Notes: generated by a model not told the origin, from the sequence alone. A stretch of DNA of 64,000 bases from Rhodoferax sediminis (GCF_006970865.1 NZ_CP035503.1:4323498-4387497), one strand, 5' to 3'. Shown: positions 32,034-41,572, numbered from the stretch's first letter. Made by a program: numbers and translations.

Positions 32034-34021
32034 GCCGCGAGGACTTTGCCATTGTTCGCGGCATCGTCAGCCAGACCCTTCCAGCCCCCTTTTTTCAGAT
32101 GCACCATCAACAGCGAGATGGTCGCCGGCGTCACGCCCGAAATCCGCGAGGCCAGGCCCAGCGTCTCGGGCCGGTGCTTGTTGAGTTTCTGCCGCGCCTC
32201 AATGCTCAAGGCCGTGACCTGCATGTAATCCAGATCGGCGGGCAACCTGAGGCTCTCGAAGTGCGCGGCGCGCTCCACCTCGTCCTTCTGCCGGTCGATG
32301 TAACCGGAATACTTGGCGGCAATTTCGACCTGCTCGATCACGGTCTTGCCAAAATCGGTTTCACGTGAAACATCGTCCGCAAGCTCGGGGCTCGCGTATT
32401 TACCGCCGTCCAGCGACATCAGGCCCGCGTAATGTACGTCCGGGCGGCGCAGCAGATCGGCCAGGTTGTATTCATGCTCGATGGCCCTGCCCAGCACGCG
32501 CTCGGACTCGGTGGCCGCCAAATTCTTGGGGTTCACCCAAATCGACCGCAACCGCTCTGTTTCACGTGAAACAGCATCGCGCTTGCGGTTGAAAACGTCC
32601 CAGCGCGCATCGTCGACCAGACCCATGTGGCGCGCCGGCTCGGTCAGGCGCGCGTCGGCATTGTCCTCGCGCAGCTGCAACCGGAACTCGGCCCGGCTGG
32701 TGAACATGCGGTACGGCTCGGTCACGCCTTGCGTGATCAGGTCGTCCACCAGCACGCCCAGATAGGCCTGGTCGCGGCGCGGCAACCACGCCTCTTCGCC
32801 GCGGCACTGCAGCGCAGCATTGATGCCGGCAAACAGGCCTTGCGCCGCCGCTTCTTCGTAGCCGGTCGTGCCGTTGATCTGCCCGGCAAAGAACAGGCCC
32901 TGGATGGCGCGCGTCTCGAAGCTGGTCTTCAGGGCACGCGGGTCGAAATAGTCGTATTCGATCGCGTAACCGGGTCGCAGGATATGGGCATTTTCCAGTC
33001 CGGCCATCGAGCGCACCAGCGCGTACTGGATATCGAACGGCAGGCTGGTCGAGATGCCGTTCGGGTAAAACTCATTCGTCGTGAGGCCCTCGGGCTCCAG
33101 GAAGATCTGATGGCTTTGCTTGTCGGCAAAGCGGTTGATCTTGTCTTCCACGCTCGGGCAGTAGCGCGGGCCCACGCCGTCGATCTTCCCGGTGAACATG
33201 GGGCTGCGGTCGAACCCCGAGCGGATGATGTCGTGCGTGCGCGCGTTGGTGTTGGTGATCCAGCACGGAACCTGCCGCGGGTGCTGCGAGGCCTGCCCCA
33301 TGAAGCTGAACACCGGCATGGCCGCGCTGCCGCCGACCCGCGCCGCGCCCGGCATGCCGTCGCCGGGCTGCTCAAGGCATTTGGAGAAATCGATGGTGCG
33401 GCCATCGAGACGCGGCGGCGTGCCGGTCTTGAGCCGCCCCTGCGGCAGCTGCAGCTCCTTCAGACGGCTGCTGAGCGACACCGCCGGCGGGTCGCCGGCC
33501 CGGCCGGCCGCGTAGTTGTTCAGTCCGACATGGATCTTGCCGTCCAGGAACGTGCCCGCCGTCAGCACCACGGTCCGGGCCGGGAAGCGAATGCCTACTT
33601 GCGTGACGGCACCCACCACGCGGTCGCCCTCCACCATCAAATCGTCCACGGCTTGCTGGAACAGCCACAGGTTGGGCTGGTTTTCCAGCCGGCGCCGGAT
33701 CGCCGCCTTGTACAGGATCCGGTCGGCCTGGGCCCGCGTGGCGCGCACCGCCGGGCCTTTGGAATTGTTGAGGATGCGAAACTGGATGCCGGCCTCGTCG
33801 GTCGCTGCCGCCATGGCGCCGCCCATGGCGTCGACTTCCTTGACCAGATGCCCCTTGCCAATGCCGCCGATCGACGGGTTGCAGCTCATCTGCCCCAGCG
33901 TCTCGATGTTGTGCGTGAGCAGCAGCGTCTTGCAGCCCATGCGCGCCGCGGCCAGTGCGGCCTCGGTCCCGGCGTGGCCGCCGCCGACCACGATGACGTC
34001 GAATTCTTGAGGGTAGAGCAT
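32030..34021 (-). CDS. mnmG: tRNA uridine-5-carboxymethylaminomethyl modification enzyme MnmG (GidA)
   Basis: A 663-residue FAD protein. [19 protein letters not shown] is the dinucleotide motif at the N-terminus, followed by [20 protein letters not shown] and [23 protein letters not shown] segments characteristic of MnmG. With MnmE it modifies the wobble uridine of several tRNAs. It is followed by rsmG with a short overlap, the usual arrangement. Two parS sites lie in its 3' third. The length is slightly above the common 630 residues, with no sign of disruption. Confidence 0.97.
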   Translation of the reverse strand: MLYPQEFDVIVVGGGHAGTEAALAAARMGCKTLLLTHNIETLGQMSCNPSIGGIGKGHLVKEVDAMGGAMAAATDEAGIQFRILNNSKGPAVRATRAQADRILYKAAIRRRLENQPNLWLFQQAVDDLMVEGDRVVGAVTQVGIRFPARTVVLTAGTFLDGKIHVGLNNYAAGRAGDPPAVSLSSRLKELQLPQGRLKTGTPPRLDGRTIDFSKCLEQPGDGMPGAARVGGSAAMPVFSFMGQASQHPRQVPCWITNTNARTHDIIRSGFDRSPMFTGKIDGVGPRYCPSVEDKINRFADKQSHQIFLEPEGLTTNEFYPNGISTSLPFDIQYALVRSMAGLENAHILRPGYAIEYDYFDPRALKTSFETRAIQGLFFAGQINGTTGYEEAAAQGLFAGINAALQCRGEEAWLPRRDQAYLGVLVDDLITQGVTEPYRMFTSRAEFRLQLREDNADARLTEPARHMGLVDDARWDVFNRKRDAVSRETERLRSIWVNPKNLAATESERVLGRAIEHEYNLADLLRRPDVHYAGLMSLDGGKYASPELADDVSRETDFGKTVIEQVEIAAKYSGYIDRQKDEVERAAHFESLRLPADLDYMQVTALSIEARQKLNKHRPETLGLASRISGVTPATISLLMVHLKKGGWKGLADDAANNGKVLAA
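32357..32372. promoter_or_regulatory. parS centromere site (15 of 16 bases)
   Basis: GGTTTCACGTGAAACA matches the consensus except at the first base. It lies inside mnmG, about 1 kb from the site in rsmG. Confidence 0.85.
32559..32574. promoter_or_regulatory. parS centromere site (perfect)
   Basis: TGTTTCACGTGAAACA is the exact 16-bp palindromic parS consensus. It lies inside mnmG, where it encodes part of the AVSRETE segment. Confidence 0.95.
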
Positions 34022-34122
34022 GGAGGTTCCGGAGGTGCGCGCGCAGCGCGCAGCCTTTGATTTTATCCGGCGCGGCGGAATTTGCCCAATGCCGCCCGCC
34101 CGGCCGCGTCACAATACGGGCC

Positions 34123-34704
34123 ATGAAACTTCTGATCTTCGCAGGCAGCACCCGCCAGCACTCGCACAACCGCAAACTCGCCCGCGAGGCCGCAGCCATG
34201 GCACGCGCCAGCGGCGCCGAGGTCACGCACCTCGAACTGGCCGACTTCGACATCCCGATGTACAACGCCGACCTCGAAGCGCGCGGCACGCCGCCCGACG
34301 TGATGCGGCTCAAGCAGATCATGTACGAGCATCCGGCCTGGATCATCTGCTCGCCCGAGTACAACGCGAGCTACCCCGCCCTGCTCAAGAACACGATCGA
34401 CTGGGCTTCCAGTCCGGTCAAGTCCGACCCGGCCTGGACGGACGGCTTCAAGTTCTCGCGCGGCAAGGTGGTCGGCGTGCTGAGCGCCTCGCCGGGTGCG
34501 CTGGGCGGACTGCGTTCGCAAAGCCACCTGGCGCCGCTGCTGCTCAACGTGCAGTGCTGGGTTGCGCCCGTCAACTTCGCACTGAGTCATGCCGCCGAGG
34601 CCTTCGATGCCGAGGGCGCACTGATCGACGAAGCGCATCGCAAGCATGTGCAGGCCGTGATCGACCAGGTGCTGTGGGCCGGCGCGCGGCTTGCGGGCGC
34701 CTGA
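34123..34704 (+). CDS. NADPH-dependent FMN reductase
   Basis: A 193-residue flavodoxin-like reductase. LIFAGSTRQHSHNRKLA near the N-terminus binds the FMN phosphate, and ICSPEYNASYPALLKNTIDW is the signature of the NADPH-dependent FMN/chromate/azo reductase family. It reduces FMN or quinones with NADPH and probably works as a soluble dimer. The start ATG at 34123 gives the canonical MKLLIFAGS beginning. It is divergent from mnmG with about 100 bp between, so a divergent promoter is expected there. Confidence 0.9.
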   Translation: MKLLIFAGSTRQHSHNRKLAREAAAMARASGAEVTHLELADFDIPMYNADLEARGTPPDVMRLKQIMYEHPAWIICSPEYNASYPALLKNTIDWASSPVKSDPAWTDGFKFSRGKVVGVLSASPGALGGLRSQSHLAPLLLNVQCWVAPVNFALSHAAEAFDAEGALIDEAHRKHVQAVIDQVLWAGARLAGA

Positions 34705-34711
34705 CGCTTTA

Positions 34712-34770
34712 TCAAGTCAAATCGGGCTGTAGCCCATATTGGGCAATGACTTTAAGCTATTATTTTAATA
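34712..34770 (+). repeat. Repeat B copy
   Basis: AAATCGGGCTGTAGCCCATA at the left and AAGCTATTATTTTAATAG at the right are clear repeat B ends. It lies in the 163-bp gap between the FMN reductase and the aldolase-family gene. Confidence 0.85.
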
Positions 34771-34867
34771 GTGCTCGACGTTCCCGCAGGCACCGCTGTG
34801 CCTTGCGCGACTGGCCGGCGGAGGCGCCGCGCGGTAAGCTTGAGCGCTATCACCCTGGAGGCCCCTC

Positions 34868-35638
34868 ATGCACATCCCCTCTCTCAAAGAAGTCGTCAGC
34901 GCCGAAGAATGGGCGCTGCGCGTTGACCTGGCCGCCTGCTACCGACTCGTGGCGGCGTACGGCTGGAGCGATCTGGTGTTCACCCACATCAGCGCCAAGC
35001 TGCCCGAGTCCATCACGCCCGCCGGCGCGCACCACTTCCTGATCAACCCCTACGGGCTGATGTTCGACGAGATCACGGCGTCCAGCCTGGTCAAGGTCGA
35101 CATGCAGTGCAATAAAGTCATCGAGTCACCCTTCCCGGTGAATCCCGCCGGCTTCGTGATCCACAGCGCCGTGCACGCGGCCCGGCCCGAGGCCGGCTGC
35201 GTGCTGCACACGCATACCCGCGCGGGCGTGGGCGTCAGTGCGCAGCAGGGCGGCGTGCTGCCGATCAGCCAGCAGTCCACCTTTGTGCTCGGCTCGCTGG
35301 CCTACCACGGCTACGAGGGCGTGGCCTTCCGTGACGAGGAAACCCCGCGCCTGCAGGCCGACCTCGGGCAGGCCAATTTCCTGATGCTGCGCAACCATGG
35401 CCTCTTGACCGTGGGCAAGACCATCGCCGACGCGTTTTTGTCGATGTACACCTTCGAGAGCGCCTGCCAGATCCAGATTGCCGCGCAGGCCGGCGGCGCG
35501 CTCACCGAGGTCAACCCGCTGATCATCAAGGGTGTGGCCGAGGCCATGCGTGTGCAGACCGGCGGCCTGGGCGGCGCCTTCGTCTGGCCCGCGCTGCTGC
35601 GCAAGGCCGAGCGGCTGGACCCCAGCTACAAGACCTGA
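34868..35638 (+). CDS. Class II aldolase/adducin family protein
   Basis: A 256-residue zinc-dependent aldolase-fold protein. GWSDLVFTHISAKLP and the metal-binding CVLHTHTRAGVGVSAQ (the His-x-His pair) are followed by MLRNHGLLTVGKTIADAF, which supplies the third His. Members include fuculose- and ribulose-phosphate aldolases and many uncharacterised decarboxylases or aldolases. No kinase or sugar gene is adjacent, so the substrate is unknown. CTGGAGG lies before the ATG. It is followed by a GST gene on the same strand after 87 bp. Confidence 0.9.
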   Translation: MHIPSLKEVVSAEEWALRVDLAACYRLVAAYGWSDLVFTHISAKLPESITPAGAHHFLINPYGLMFDEITASSLVKVDMQCNKVIESPFPVNPAGFVIHSAVHAARPEAGCVLHTHTRAGVGVSAQQGGVLPISQQSTFVLGSLAYHGYEGVAFRDEETPRLQADLGQANFLMLRNHGLLTVGKTIADAFLSMYTFESACQIQIAAQAGGALTEVNPLIIKGVAEAMRVQTGGLGGAFVWPALLRKAERLDPSYKT

Positions 35639-35725
35639 GACCTCGCCGCTGCAAGATAAAGCCCCAGCGGCTAGCATCGTGGGTTGGTCCGGCGGATCAA
35701 CCCATTTTTTATTCAAAGGAATTGC

Positions 35726-36334
35726 ATGAAGCTTTACTACTCCCCCGGCGCCTGCTCGCTGTCCCCCCATATCGCGCTGGAAGAGGCGGGCCTGGCCTAT
35801 GAGGCGATCGCCGCGCCGACCAAGACCCACAAGCTGCCCGACGGCACCGACTACTACACCATCAACCCGCTCGGCTACGTACCGCTGCTGCAACTCGACG
35901 ATGGCACCCTGCTGCGCGAAGGCCCGGTCATCGTGCAGTACATCGCCGATCAGGCGCCCGCCAAAAAGCTCGCGCCCGCGAACGGCACGCTGGCACGCTA
36001 CCAGCTGCAGTCGTGGCTCAATTTCGTCGGCACCGAGCTGCACAAGGGCTTCTCGCCGCTGTTCAATCCCGCCACGCCCACCGAGTACAAGACCGTGGTC
36101 ATCGAGCGCCTGCAGTCGCGCCTGAAGTGGGTGGATGGCGAGCTGGCCGGCAAGCAATACCTGATGGGCGACCAGTTCAGCGTGGCCGACGGCTACCTGT
36201 TCACCATCACCAACTGGGCCGCGCCCATGAACATCGACCTGTCGCCGCTGGCCAACCTCACGGCCTACCGCGCGCGCGTCGCGGCGCGCCCCGGTGTGCA
36301 GCAAGCCATGAAGGCCGAAGGCCTGCTCAAGTAA
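35726..36334 (+). CDS. Beta-class glutathione S-transferase (GstA-like)
   Basis: A 202-residue GST. MKLYYSPGACSLSPHIALEE is the start of bacterial beta-class enzymes, with Tyr5 and Cys10 in the positions that contact glutathione. NPLGYVPLLQLDDGTLLREG contains the cis-Pro and is followed by the glutathione-anchoring region. The C-terminal helical domain ends KAEGLLK. The strong AAAGGAATTGC ribosome-binding site fixes the start at 35726 rather than the longer frame. It probably conjugates electrophiles or reduces peroxides. The next gene is an ene-reductase, also a handler of electrophiles. Confidence 0.93.
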   Translation: MKLYYSPGACSLSPHIALEEAGLAYEAIAAPTKTHKLPDGTDYYTINPLGYVPLLQLDDGTLLREGPVIVQYIADQAPAKKLAPANGTLARYQLQSWLNFVGTELHKGFSPLFNPATPTEYKTVVIERLQSRLKWVDGELAGKQYLMGDQFSVADGYLFTITNWAAPMNIDLSPLANLTAYRARVAARPGVQQAMKAEGLLK

Positions 36335-36447
36335 GCCACACGTCCAGGTCACTGCACGCCCGCGCGGAGGGCTTGTGGGGCAGCGTTGCAAACGCAAGGC
36401 TTGCCCCCATGTGCCTTCCTGTCGACCTTTTCCCGGAGTTCTGATTT

Positions 36448-37563
36448 ATGTCTTCCCTATTTGATCCGGTGCAGGCCGGCGCCCTGCATCTGGCCAACCG
36501 CATCGTGATGGCGCCGCTCACGCGCAACCGCGCACCCGGCGCGCTGCCCACGCCATTGATGGCCACCTACTACAGCCAGCGCGCCACGGCCGGCCTGATC
36601 GTGACCGAGGCCACCGCCATCAGCCACCAGGGCCAGGGCTATGCCGACGTGCCCGGTATCTGGAGCGCCGAGCAGGTGGCGGGCTGGAAAAAAGTCACCG
36701 ACGCGGTGCACGCCAGGGGCGGCAAGATCGTGGTGCAGCTCTGGCATGTGGGCCGGGTCTCGCACAACGACCTGCAGCCCGGCGGCCAGGCGCCGGTGGC
36801 GCCCTCGGCCATCACCGCCAAAACCAAGACCTACCTGATCCGGGACGGTGTCGGCGCGTTCGTCGACACCTCGGCCCCGCGCGCGCTGGACATCGGGGAG
36901 TTGCCCGGCATCGTGCAGGATTACCGCCGCGCCGCGCGCAACGCGATCGAGGCCGGCTTCGACGGCGTCGAGGTGCACGGCGCGAACGGCTACCTGCTCG
37001 ACCAGTTCCTGCGTTCGGGCTCGAACCAGCGCACGGACGCCTATGGCGGCCCGATTGAAAACCGCGCGCGCCTGCTGCTCGAAGTCATGCAGGCCATCAC
37101 CCAGGAGATCGGCGGCGCGCGCACGGGCCTGCGCCTGTCGCCCGTAACACCGGCCAACGACGTGAGCGACCCGCATCCGCAACCGCTGTTCGAGTACGTG
37201 GTGCGGCAACTGGCGCCGCTGCAACTGGCCTACCTGCACTTCATCGAGGGCCAGACCGGCGGCGCGCGCGACTACGTGCAGGGCGACCAGCCCTTCGACT
37301 ACGCGGCCCTGCGCGCCGCTTACCGGGCCGCTGGCGGCACGGCCGCCTGGATGGTGAACAACGGCTATGACAAGACGCTGGCCGAGCGCTCCCTCAAGGA
37401 GGGGGCCGACCTGGTCGCCTTTGGCAAAACCTTTATCGCCAACCCCGATCTGGTGCAGCGCCTGCGCCAGGGCGCACCCTTGAACGAGCCGGACCGCAGC
37501 ACCTTCTACGGCGGCGGCGTCAAGGGCTACACCGACTATCCGGCGCTGGCCTCAAACGGATGA
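36448..37563 (+). CDS. Old Yellow Enzyme family alkene reductase (NemA-like)
   Basis: A 371-residue FMN-dependent TIM barrel. NRIVMAPLTRNRA at the N-terminus and HGANGYLLDQFL near residue 180 carry the FMN contacts and the His/Asn pair that binds the substrate carbonyl, with the catalytic Tyr two residues after the Asn. RTDAYGGPIENRARLLLE is a further signature. It reduces activated C=C bonds, nitro-esters or maleimides with NAD(P)H. Its last 12 bases overlap the 3' end of the convergent hemerythrin gene, so the two transcripts must overlap. Confidence 0.95.
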   Translation: MSSLFDPVQAGALHLANRIVMAPLTRNRAPGALPTPLMATYYSQRATAGLIVTEATAISHQGQGYADVPGIWSAEQVAGWKKVTDAVHARGGKIVVQLWHVGRVSHNDLQPGGQAPVAPSAITAKTKTYLIRDGVGAFVDTSAPRALDIGELPGIVQDYRRAARNAIEAGFDGVEVHGANGYLLDQFLRSGSNQRTDAYGGPIENRARLLLEVMQAITQEIGGARTGLRLSPVTPANDVSDPHPQPLFEYVVRQLAPLQLAYLHFIEGQTGGARDYVQGDQPFDYAALRAAYRAAGGTAAWMVNNGYDKTLAERSLKEGADLVAFGKTFIANPDLVQRLRQGAPLNEPDRSTFYGGGVKGYTDYPALASNG

Positions 37564-38142
37564 CGGTCCGAGCCCGATCGGCGACGGCGCCTTCATCACG
37601 ATGCGCGTGAACAGGCGGTCATAACCCGGGTCGGGCGGGTATTTGCCGGTGAGCGGGTCGCGGTTGGTGGCAAAGGCGGCATCGAGCTCCTGCCACTCGG
37701 CGTCCGTCAGCGCGTGCTCCGCTTGCGGCAGGATCAACGACTCCTCCAGCCGCATGTGCTCCAGGTAAAACGTCACATACTTGCGGGCCGCTTCTTCAAA
37801 CGCCGCCCTGCGCGACTCGCCCAGCAACTCCCAGGCCAGCAGCAAATGCTGCAACTCGCGCACTGCCGCTTCGCCGCGGTGGTGCTCCGCATCGAGTCGC
37901 TCGATCGCCTCGGCCATCGCCGGCGCGGCGCGCGCGACCTTCGGAAACAGCAGCAGGGTTTCCTTGGGGTGATGCAGTCGCTCGGGAAATTCGTCGATGT
38001 AGAACAGCATGGCGCGCAGCACATCGAAAAATGCCGCGGGCTCGTCCACCGGGCCGCGCTCCACCATCATCTGCAGCGAGCGCAGCATCGCCGCCAGCGC
38101 GGCATGTTCGTCCCGAATCACGCGAATGCTCTCATGGATCAT
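37552..38142 (-). CDS. Hemerythrin HHE cation-binding domain protein
   Basis: A 196-residue helical protein. The HHE pattern of iron ligands is visible: IRDEHAALAAML near residue 10, RLHHPKETLLLF near 56, EHHRGEAAVREL near 88, and YLEHMRLEESLILP near 128. This is the arrangement of a di-iron four-helix bundle that binds oxygen or nitric oxide. The tail (DRLFTRIVMKAP) is conserved in many proteobacterial members. It overlaps the ene-reductase gene by 12 bp at the 3' ends. The neighbouring copper genes are oriented the same way but are separated by 67 bp. Confidence 0.9.
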   Translation of the reverse strand: MIHESIRVIRDEHAALAAMLRSLQMMVERGPVDEPAAFFDVLRAMLFYIDEFPERLHHPKETLLLFPKVARAAPAMAEAIERLDAEHHRGEAAVRELQHLLLAWELLGESRRAAFEEAARKYVTFYLEHMRLEESLILPQAEHALTDAEWQELDAAFATNRDPLTGKYPPDPGYDRLFTRIVMKAPSPIGLGPSSV

Positions 38143-38209
38143 GGAAACTCTCCTGCTGAATATTGCATTTAAGCATGCCCCAGCTTGCCATGCCGCGTGT
38201 TGATGCAGG

Positions 38210-40516
38210 TCAAACCGGCCGTGCTGCCGGCGTCACGGGCGGTGAGGCTGCTCCATCGACCGCGCGGGGCGTCCAGCGCTTGAGCAGCAGCGCATTGCTG
38301 ATCACGCTGACCGAACTCAGCGCCATCGCCGCGCCCGCCAGCATCGGGTTCAGGTAGCCGAACGCGGCCAGCGGAATGCCGGCCGCGTTGTAGGCAAAGG
38401 CCCAGAACAGGTTCTGCCGGATCTTGGCCACCGTGCGATCCGAGATGTCGAACGCCGCCGCCACCAGCGCCACGTCGCCGCGCATCAGCGTGATGCCGGC
38501 CGCGTGCATGGCCACGTCGGTGCCGTTGCCCATCGCCAGGCCGACGTCGGCCGCGGCCAGTGCGGGCGCGTCGTTCACGCCGTCGCCGACCATGGCCACG
38601 GTATGACCTCCTTGCTTGAGTTCCAGCACCCGTGCGGCCTTGTCGCCCGGCAGCACCTCGGCCATCACGTCCCCGGGCGCCAGGCCCAGGCGCGCGCCCA
38701 TGGCGTGCGCCGCGCCGCGGTTGTCCCCCGAGATCATCACCGTGCGGATACCGCGCGCGCGTAGCAGCGCCAGCGCCTGCCGCGCGCCCGGCTTGGGCTC
38801 GTCGCCGAAGGCCATCAAGGCGCGCAGCACGTACCGATCGCCCGGGGCCTGAACAGAAATCTTTTCCGCCATGGCGGACACGGTCGCGCCCTGCGCCTGC
38901 AGCGCCGCCGCGCGCGCGGCCAGCGCGCCGAAATCGACCCCGAGCTCCTGCAGCCAGCGCAGGCTGCCGATCCGGTAACTGCGCCCGCGCACCTCGCCTT
39001 CGCTGCCGCGTCCCGGCACGGCGCGCACGTCGTCGGGCGCCTCGACCGCCATGCCGCGCGCCTGCGCGGCCGCGACCACAGCGCGCGCCAGCGGATGCTC
39101 GCTGCCGCTTTGCAGGCTCGCGGCCGCCGCCAGCAGCGCCGCCTCCATGGTGCCCCCGGCCACCGCCAGCTCCGTCAGCCGCGGCCGCCCCACGGTCAAG
39201 GTGCCGGTCTTGTCGAAGGCCACGATGTTCACCTTGTGCGCGAGCTCCAGCGCCTGCGCATCCTTGATCAGGATGCCGTGCTTCGCCGCCACGCCGGTAC
39301 CGGCCATGATGGCGGCCGGCGTCGCCAGCCCCAGCGCGCACGGGCAGGCAATCACCAGCACCGCCACGGCGTTGATCACGGCGGCCTCGAACGGCGCCCC
39401 GGCCCACAGCCAGCCCAGCAGCGTGACCAGCGCCAGCGCCAGCACTACCGGCACAAACACGCTGGAGACCTGGTCCACCAGGCGCTGGATCGGTGCCTTG
39501 GCGGCCTGCGCGTCTTCCACCAGGCGAATGATGTGCGCCAGCACGGTCTCGCCGCCCACCGCGTCCACCCGCATCACCACGCGGCCCTCGCCGTTGATCG
39601 AGCCGCCGGTGAGCCGGCTGTCCGCGTCCTTCGCCACCGGCAGCGGCTCGCCCGTCAGCATGGATTCGTCCACTTGCGTGCGGCCCTGCAAGAGCGTGCC
39701 GTCCACCGGGAAGCGCTCGCCCGGCAGGACCACGATACGGTCACCGACCAGCACCTCGGCCACCGGCACATCCGTGGTCGTGCCCTGCTCGGGGCGGCCC
39801 GTCGCGGCGGCGCCTCCATCCGGCGCAATCAGGTGCGCCACCTCGGGCCGCAGCGCCTGCAGCGCGCGGATCGCCGCCGTGGCCTGGCGCTTGGCACGCG
39901 CCTCCAGCCACTTGCCGAGCAGCACCAGCGTCACCACCACGGCCGAGGCTTCGAAGTACAGGTGCGGCATGGTGCCGGGCGCGGCGCTGAGCCAGAGCCA
40001 GACCGACAGCGCCCAGCCCGCCGTGGTGCCGATCGCGACCAGCAAATCCATGTTGCCGGTCAGGGCCCGTGCGGCATGCCAGCCGGCCTTGTAAAAGCGC
40101 GCGCCCAGGATGAACTGCACCGGCGTGGCCAGCGCAAACTGCAGCCACGCGGGCAGCATCCAGTGCCGGCCGAACAGATCCCCTGCCATGGGCAGCACCA
40201 GCGGCGCGCACAGCAACAGGCCCAGAGCCACGGGCCCGAAGCCCGCCCAGGGCGAGGCGGCAAGCGCCGCCTCGCCCTGGGCGGGCGTGCGCGGCTCGTA
40301 GCCCGCGTCGCGCACGGCACGGCGCAACCGCGCCTCCATCTGCGCGTCCGGCAGGTACACGATGCGTGCCGATTCGGTCGCCAGGTTCACGCTCGCATCC
40401 TGCACGCCGGGCACCTTCTTCAGGGCCTTCTCGACGCGCGCCACGCACGAGGCGCAGGTCATGCCGCCGATGCCGATGTCCAGCGTGGGCGCGGAAAGAG
40501 TCGTGTTGGTGTTCAT
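38210..40516 (-). CDS. copA: Copper-exporting P-type ATPase CopA
   Basis: A 768-residue P1B-type ATPase. One N-terminal metal-binding domain with GGMTCASC (about residues 17-24) precedes eight predicted membrane helices. The CPC motif ([14 protein letters not shown]) in helix 6 binds Cu(I), DKTGTLTVG is the phosphorylation site, HPLA the nucleotide-domain signature, and [12 protein letters not shown] the hinge. It exports Cu(I) from the cytoplasm. A CueR-type promoter with a 19-bp spacer ends only a few bases before the ATG, so the message may be leaderless. copZ and cueR are divergent. Confidence 0.97.
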   Translation of the reverse strand: MNTNTTLSAPTLDIGIGGMTCASCVARVEKALKKVPGVQDASVNLATESARIVYLPDAQMEARLRRAVRDAGYEPRTPAQGEAALAASPWAGFGPVALGLLLCAPLVLPMAGDLFGRHWMLPAWLQFALATPVQFILGARFYKAGWHAARALTGNMDLLVAIGTTAGWALSVWLWLSAAPGTMPHLYFEASAVVVTLVLLGKWLEARAKRQATAAIRALQALRPEVAHLIAPDGGAAATGRPEQGTTTDVPVAEVLVGDRIVVLPGERFPVDGTLLQGRTQVDESMLTGEPLPVAKDADSRLTGGSINGEGRVVMRVDAVGGETVLAHIIRLVEDAQAAKAPIQRLVDQVSSVFVPVVLALALVTLLGWLWAGAPFEAAVINAVAVLVIACPCALGLATPAAIMAGTGVAAKHGILIKDAQALELAHKVNIVAFDKTGTLTVGRPRLTELAVAGGTMEAALLAAAASLQSGSEHPLARAVVAAAQARGMAVEAPDDVRAVPGRGSEGEVRGRSYRIGSLRWLQELGVDFGALAARAAALQAQGATVSAMAEKISVQAPGDRYVLRALMAFGDEPKPGARQALALLRARGIRTVMISGDNRGAAHAMGARLGLAPGDVMAEVLPGDKAARVLELKQGGHTVAMVGDGVNDAPALAAADVGLAMGNGTDVAMHAAGITLMRGDVALVAAAFDISDRTVAKIRQNLFWAFAYNAAGIPLAAFGYLNPMLAGAAMALSSVSVISNALLLKRWTPRAVDGAASPPVTPAARPV

Positions 40517-40523
40517 GGTGGAT

Positions 40524-40554
40524 AGCGTAATCCTTGCCCCGATGGCAAGATCAA
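40524..40554 (-). promoter_or_regulatory. CueR-type promoter of copA
   Basis: On the minus strand TTGATC and TACGCT are separated by 19 bp that contain the dyad CTTGCC-ATCGG-GGCAAG. The overlong spacer with a central dyad is the hallmark of MerR-family activation. The expected transcript start falls at about the copA start codon. Confidence 0.75.
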
Positions 40555-40601
40555 GCCTTGCGGCAGATCAACCCTGCCCGACTCAAGGTCAACGGATTCG
40601 C

Positions 40602-40632
40602 TTGACCTTCCCACCATGGCAGGGTTCAGACT
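40602..40632 (+). promoter_or_regulatory. CueR-type promoter of copZ-cueR
   Basis: TTGACC, a 19-bp spacer beginning TTCCC and ending AGGGTT, then CAGACT. It aligns base for base in layout with the Escherichia coli copA promoter (TTGACCTTCCCC ... AAGGTTTAACCT), as I recall it. Confidence 0.75.
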
Positions 40633-40668
40633 ATGCTCTCGACTCACCTTCCACACCAAGGACACCCC

Positions 40669-40866
40669 ATGAACCAGACCTTCACCGTCACCGGCATGAC
40701 CTGCGGCCACTGCGAAAAGGCCGTGACCCGCGCCATCCGGCAACTCGACCCGCAGGCCGAGGTCAAGATCGACCTGCCCAGCGGCAAGGTCGAGGTGCAG
40801 TCGCAGCAGCCGCGCGACGCGCTGACCCGGGCGATTGCCGAAGAAGGCTATGGCGTCGCGGCCTGA
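40669..40866 (+). CDS. copZ: Copper chaperone CopZ-like heavy-metal-associated protein
   Basis: A 65-residue single HMA domain. GMTCGHCEKAV at residues 9-19 holds the CxxC Cu(I) site, and the alpha/beta sandwich pattern ends EEGYGVAA. It carries Cu(I) in the cytoplasm to CopA. I took the ATG at 40669, which has AAGGA eight bases upstream; a longer frame from 40633 has no ribosome-binding site. The gene overlaps the cueR reading frame if that starts at 40850. Confidence 0.92.
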   Translation: MNQTFTVTGMTCGHCEKAVTRAIRQLDPQAEVKIDLPSGKVEVQSQQPRDALTRAIAEEGYGVAA

Positions 40867-41317
40867 ACCCGCCAGCGCCGCGACAAGCGTGGGGGCCAGT
40901 TACCCTTTGAACATTGGCGAAGCCGCACGTTTTTCGGGCGTGTCGGCCAAGATGCTGCGCCACTACGAATCGCTCGGCCTGCTCGGCCGCGTCGCGCGCA
41001 CCGATAGCGGCTACCGCCAGTACAGCGCGGCCGACGTGCACACGCTGCGCTTCATCAAGCGCTCGCGCGACCTCGGCTTTTCGATGGCGGAAATCGGAGA
41101 ACTGGTGAGCCTGTGGCGCAACCGGCGCCGCGCCAGCGCCAGCGTCAAGCGCATCGCACAGCAGCATGTGCACGAGCTGACCGCGCGCATCGAGGCGATG
41201 CAATCCATGCAGCGCACGCTGCAGAACCTGCTGCAGCACTGCCATGGCGACGAGCGGCCCGACTGTCCAATCCTGGACGATCTCGCGTCCCGTAGCGCCC
41301 TTGATGCAGGTCAATGA
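40850..41317 (+). CDS. cueR: MerR-family copper-responsive regulator CueR
   Basis: A MerR protein of up to 155 residues. The DNA-binding domain reads LNIGEAARFSGVSAKMLRHY and then GLLGRVARTDSGYRQYS. The C-terminal metal loop CHGDERPDC has the two Cys with seven residues between, as in CueR (CPGDDSADC), and so senses Cu(I). Family members start directly at the Met of MNIGEAA; here about 20 extra residues (PASAATSVGAS) come from a repeat A fragment. The real start may be TTG at 40907, which gives the usual N-terminus, rather than ATG at 40850. It probably activates both copA and copZ promoters. Confidence 0.9.
   Translation: MASRPEPASAATSVGASYPLNIGEAARFSGVSAKMLRHYESLGLLGRVARTDSGYRQYSAADVHTLRFIKRSRDLGFSMAEIGELVSLWRNRRRASASVKRIAQQHVHELTARIEAMQSMQRTLQNLLQHCHGDERPDCPILDDLASRSALDAGQ
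40872..40902 (-). repeat. Partial repeat A over the cueR 5' end
   Basis: CAGCGCCGCGACAAGCGTGG followed by GGGCCAG is the reverse complement of the first block of repeat A. It lies between the copZ stop and the region coding for the conserved start of CueR. Confidence 0.7.
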
Positions 41318-41374
41318 CGAAGGCCGCGACATGGCGTTCAATCACAGTCATCCGATTCACCCCAGGAGCAGCAC

Positions 41375-41572
41375 ATGCAGGTCAACATTGGCGGCATCGA
41401 CCGCACTCTACGCATCCTCGTCGGGCTGGTCCTGATCGGGCTGGCCACCATTGGCACGATCGGCTGGTGGGGCTGGCTGGGCATCGTCCCGCTGGTCACG
41501 GGCGCCATCGGCTGGTGTCCGCCTTATGCCCTCTTCGGCTTCAGTACCTGCGCCACGAAAAGCAAGGCCTGA
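41375..41572 (+). CDS. DUF2892 family inner-membrane protein (YgaP-like membrane domain)
   Basis: A 65-residue protein with the DUF2892 pattern: MQVNIGGIDRTLRILVGLVL, a hydrophobic hairpin, and GWCPPYALFGFSTC at the end. It is a two-helix membrane protein. In other bacteria this domain is fused to rhodanese (YgaP) or stands alone near sulfur or metal genes. The two Cys in the last segment are usual. AGGAG lies seven bases before the ATG. It follows cueR by 57 bp and may belong to the copper-response transcript. Confidence 0.88.
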   Translation: MQVNIGGIDRTLRILVGLVLIGLATIGTIGWWGWLGIVPLVTGAIGWCPPYALFGFSTCATKSKA

